Below, piece after piece: positions 5,263 through 6,612 of a stretch of DNA of 6,612 nt. The number at the start of each line of letters is the position of its first letter. Positions within the stretch are counted from its first letter, which is position 1. This DNA comes from Gammaproteobacteria bacterium (GTDB lineage Bacteria; Pseudomonadota; Gammaproteobacteria; Arenicellales; Poriferihabitantaceae). A program made the position numbers and the translations under genes. The stretch covers positions 1 through 6,612 of the forward strand of contig JAIBDK010000134.1 of assembly GCA_024679435.1 (NCBI GenBank), read 5' to 3'. The notes beneath the pieces were generated by a model. It saw only the letters and a list, made by a program, of their open reading frames with translations, did no database searches and was not told the origin of the DNA.

Positions 5263-6591
5263 TCAGACTTTAAAGACGCTCTGATACTCATCAAGTATTT
5301 CATTTACCGCAACAAGAAAACCATTGATCTCATCTTCTCCAATATCTAGCATGAGCGAAATAAATCCCCTTCTGGCTATATAGTACCCACGCTCGAGCAA
5401 TAGCAGAAAAAGCAATTCCAACAGGCGATCGTCTTTTTGTGCAAGATCCGACGTACTGTTGACTGCTCCAAAAACCGGGTGGATACCAATTATTGAACCA
5501 CATCCGGTCGCAGTTAATCTGGCACCTGCACTATCAAACGCTTTGTTTAAACTATTTCGTAAATGATCGCCTAACGAATTAAGACTTGTCAGATTTTGAT
5601 TGTTAATAACATCTCTCATCGCCGCCACCCCGGCCGCCATGGTAAGAGAATTATTGTTAAACGTTCCAGCATGAGGAATTGCGCCGGGTGATGTTGGATC
5701 AAACATTTCCATAATTTCACCCTTCCCTCCAAACGCGCCAAATGACATTCCACCACCTATATATTTTCCTAAAGTCGTCATGTCAGGAATAATTCCAGTT
5801 TTACCTTGCACTCCAGCGTTCGATAGACGCGAAGTCATTACTTCATCAAAAATAAGAACAATACCGCGCTCTCTGCAAGATTTTGACAACATTGCCAGAA
5901 ACTCGTGTTTACCCGGAATGCATCCCGCTGAACCCTGCATAGGTTCAACCAACACGCAAGCTAACTCATCGCCATACCGTTCGATCAGCTTCTTAGTATT
6001 TTCGATATCGTTATATGGCGCAATAACATAGTCAAAAGGGGCGTTAATGGGAATTCCGCCACCGCCAAAATATAAAAGCCCTCCGTGATAACCTCCCTCA
6101 AACACCATCACTTTATTTCTGGATGTATGATGCCGTGCAGTTGAAATAGCGAGCAGGTTAGCTTCCGTTCCAGAGTTGGTAAAACGAACACTCTCAATTG
6201 AGGGGAACCGGTCACAAACCAGTTTTGCCAAAGTAATCTCATCCGGATTATGGCCACTTAAACTAAGCCCCCTGTCAAGAGCCGCATCAATCGCTTTTCT
6301 TATTACAGGATTACTATGACCAAAAAGTCCTGCGGTATATTCACCTAATAAATTAACGTATTGATTTCCATCCGCATCATTTACTGTATTGACATGTCCA
6401 CTTTGTATTCGCAGCGGAAACGGAGTATGAAACAAAACCGTGCGAGTATTCCCCCCAGGCATATACTTTTTTGATTCTTCAAAAGCTTCTCTGGATTTAG
6501 GATGTAACAGCTGATAACGCTTACGCACAGAATCAAGCGTGGTCTCCACAGCATCACTAATTGGGGGTGCAGATTGCGTTACGATAGCCAT
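5263..6591 (-). CDS. Class III PLP-dependent aminotransferase, beta-phenylalanine (beta-amino acid) aminotransferase-like
   Basis: This 442-residue fold-type I aminotransferase should move an amino group between a beta- or omega-amino acid and a 2-oxo acid using PLP. Visible residues (numbered from the ATG): N139-SGTEAN145 phosphate-cup motif, F-E-G-G-Y-H-G at 164-170, D249 in FDEV (PLP nitrogen), and K276 in TLGKYIGGG (Schiff base). MSFGAFGG and A-G-T-F-N-N-N-x-L-T-M-A-A-G follow. YMPGGNTRTVLF (44-55) with R50, EYTAGLFGHS, and R408 in ARRGF match from memory the Variovorax beta-phenylalanine aminotransferase, whose equivalent arginines bind substrate carboxylates. Housekeeping HemL has GxLSGNP instead of TFNNN. 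The annotatable start is ATG 6591; a TTG at 6594 adds one residue, but GGAG is 7 bases from the ATG and only 4 from the TTG. It converges on the phosphatase gene and its promoter lies outside the window. Family is sure; substrate is a reasoned guess. Confidence 0.88.
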   Translation of the reverse strand: MAIVTQSAPPISDAVETTLDSVRKRYQLLHPKSREAFEESKKYMPGGNTRTVLFHTPFPLRIQSGHVNTVNDADGNQYVNLLGEYTAGLFGHSNPVIRKAIDAALDRGLSLSGHNPDEITLAKLVCDRFPSIESVRFTNSGTEANLLAISTARHHTSRNKVMVFEGGYHGGLLYFGGGGIPINAPFDYVIAPYNDIENTKKLIERYGDELACVLVEPMQGSAGCIPGKHEFLAMLSKSCRERGIVLIFDEVMTSRLSNAGVQGKTGIIPDMTTLGKYIGGGMSFGAFGGKGEIMEMFDPTSPGAIPHAGTFNNNSLTMAAGVAAMRDVINNQNLTSLNSLGDHLRNSLNKAFDSAGARLTATGCGSIIGIHPVFGAVNSTSDLAQKDDRLLELLFLLLLERGYYIARRGFISLMLDIGEDEINGFLVAVNEILDEYQSVFKV

Positions 6592-6598
6592 CAATATT

Positions 6599-6602
6599 CT
6601 CC
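6599..6602 (-). promoter_or_regulatory. Shine-Dalgarno site deciding the ATG start of the aminotransferase
   Basis: On the - strand GGAG (6602-6599) is followed by AATATTG and then ATG (6591-6589). Spacing is 7 bases to the ATG and 4 to the adjacent in-frame TTG (6594-6592), so the ATG is preferred. Confidence 0.7.
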
Positions 6603-6612
6603 AGGGTGATCA

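Noticed and set aside
5263..6591. Naming the aminotransferase hemL
   Set aside because: Core PLP motifs are shared, but the TFNNN segment, the arginine loop near residue 50 and the C-terminal R-G-F fit beta-amino acid aminotransferases better.
1..6612. tRNA, rRNA, CRISPR arrays, insertion sequence ends
   Set aside because: No cloverleaf, regularly spaced repeats, transposase or terminal inverted repeats were recognised on reading both strands.

Overview
The window holds five complete protein-coding genes plus the 3' end of a sixth. Codons are moderately AT-leaning, ribosome binding sites are Shine-Dalgarno type, and the gene families suggest a Gram-negative proteobacterium, perhaps an environmental or marine gammaproteobacterium. 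That placement is inference from gene content only. I see no RNA genes, insertion sequences, CRISPR arrays or phage genes, and no gene-free stretch over 300 bases.

Left part (1-1769): the first 173 bases encode the C-terminus of an FMN-dependent alpha-hydroxy-acid (L-lactate type) dehydrogenase on the + strand. It is only 56 codons and enters from outside the window. It converges on a complete Cys-type sulfatase of the choline-sulfatase (BetC) family on the - strand, which starts at a TTG codon. About 65 bases with small overlapping inverted repeats lie between the two.

Centre (1770-5220): a 133-base AT-rich divergent intergenic region precedes a tight three-gene + strand operon. Its members are a small protein with two FHA domains (the second lacking key phosphothreonine-binding residues), a membrane-anchored Hanks-type Ser/Thr kinase with a TPR-like C-terminal region probably outside the cytoplasm, and a PP2C-type phosphatase. 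Together they are a writer, an eraser and a reader of Thr/Ser phosphorylation. The trio resembles the PpkA/PppA/Fha switch of type VI secretion, but no secretion gene is visible here. A strong hairpin overlaps the kinase stop codon, just upstream of the phosphatase, which has almost no Shine-Dalgarno sequence. The phosphatase may therefore be expressed at a different level from the kinase.

Right part (5221-6612): a 42-base convergent gap with a weak terminator-like hairpin is followed on the - strand by a PLP-dependent class III aminotransferase. It resembles the beta-phenylalanine (beta-amino acid) aminotransferases much more than housekeeping HemL. Its ATG start and Shine-Dalgarno sequence lie just inside the right edge.

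The flanking metabolic genes (hydroxy-acid oxidation, sulfate-ester hydrolysis, beta-amino acid transamination) look like accessory catabolic functions. Nothing in the sequence links them mechanistically to the phospho-signalling operon. The orphan FHA-kinase-phosphatase cassette is the most interesting content.
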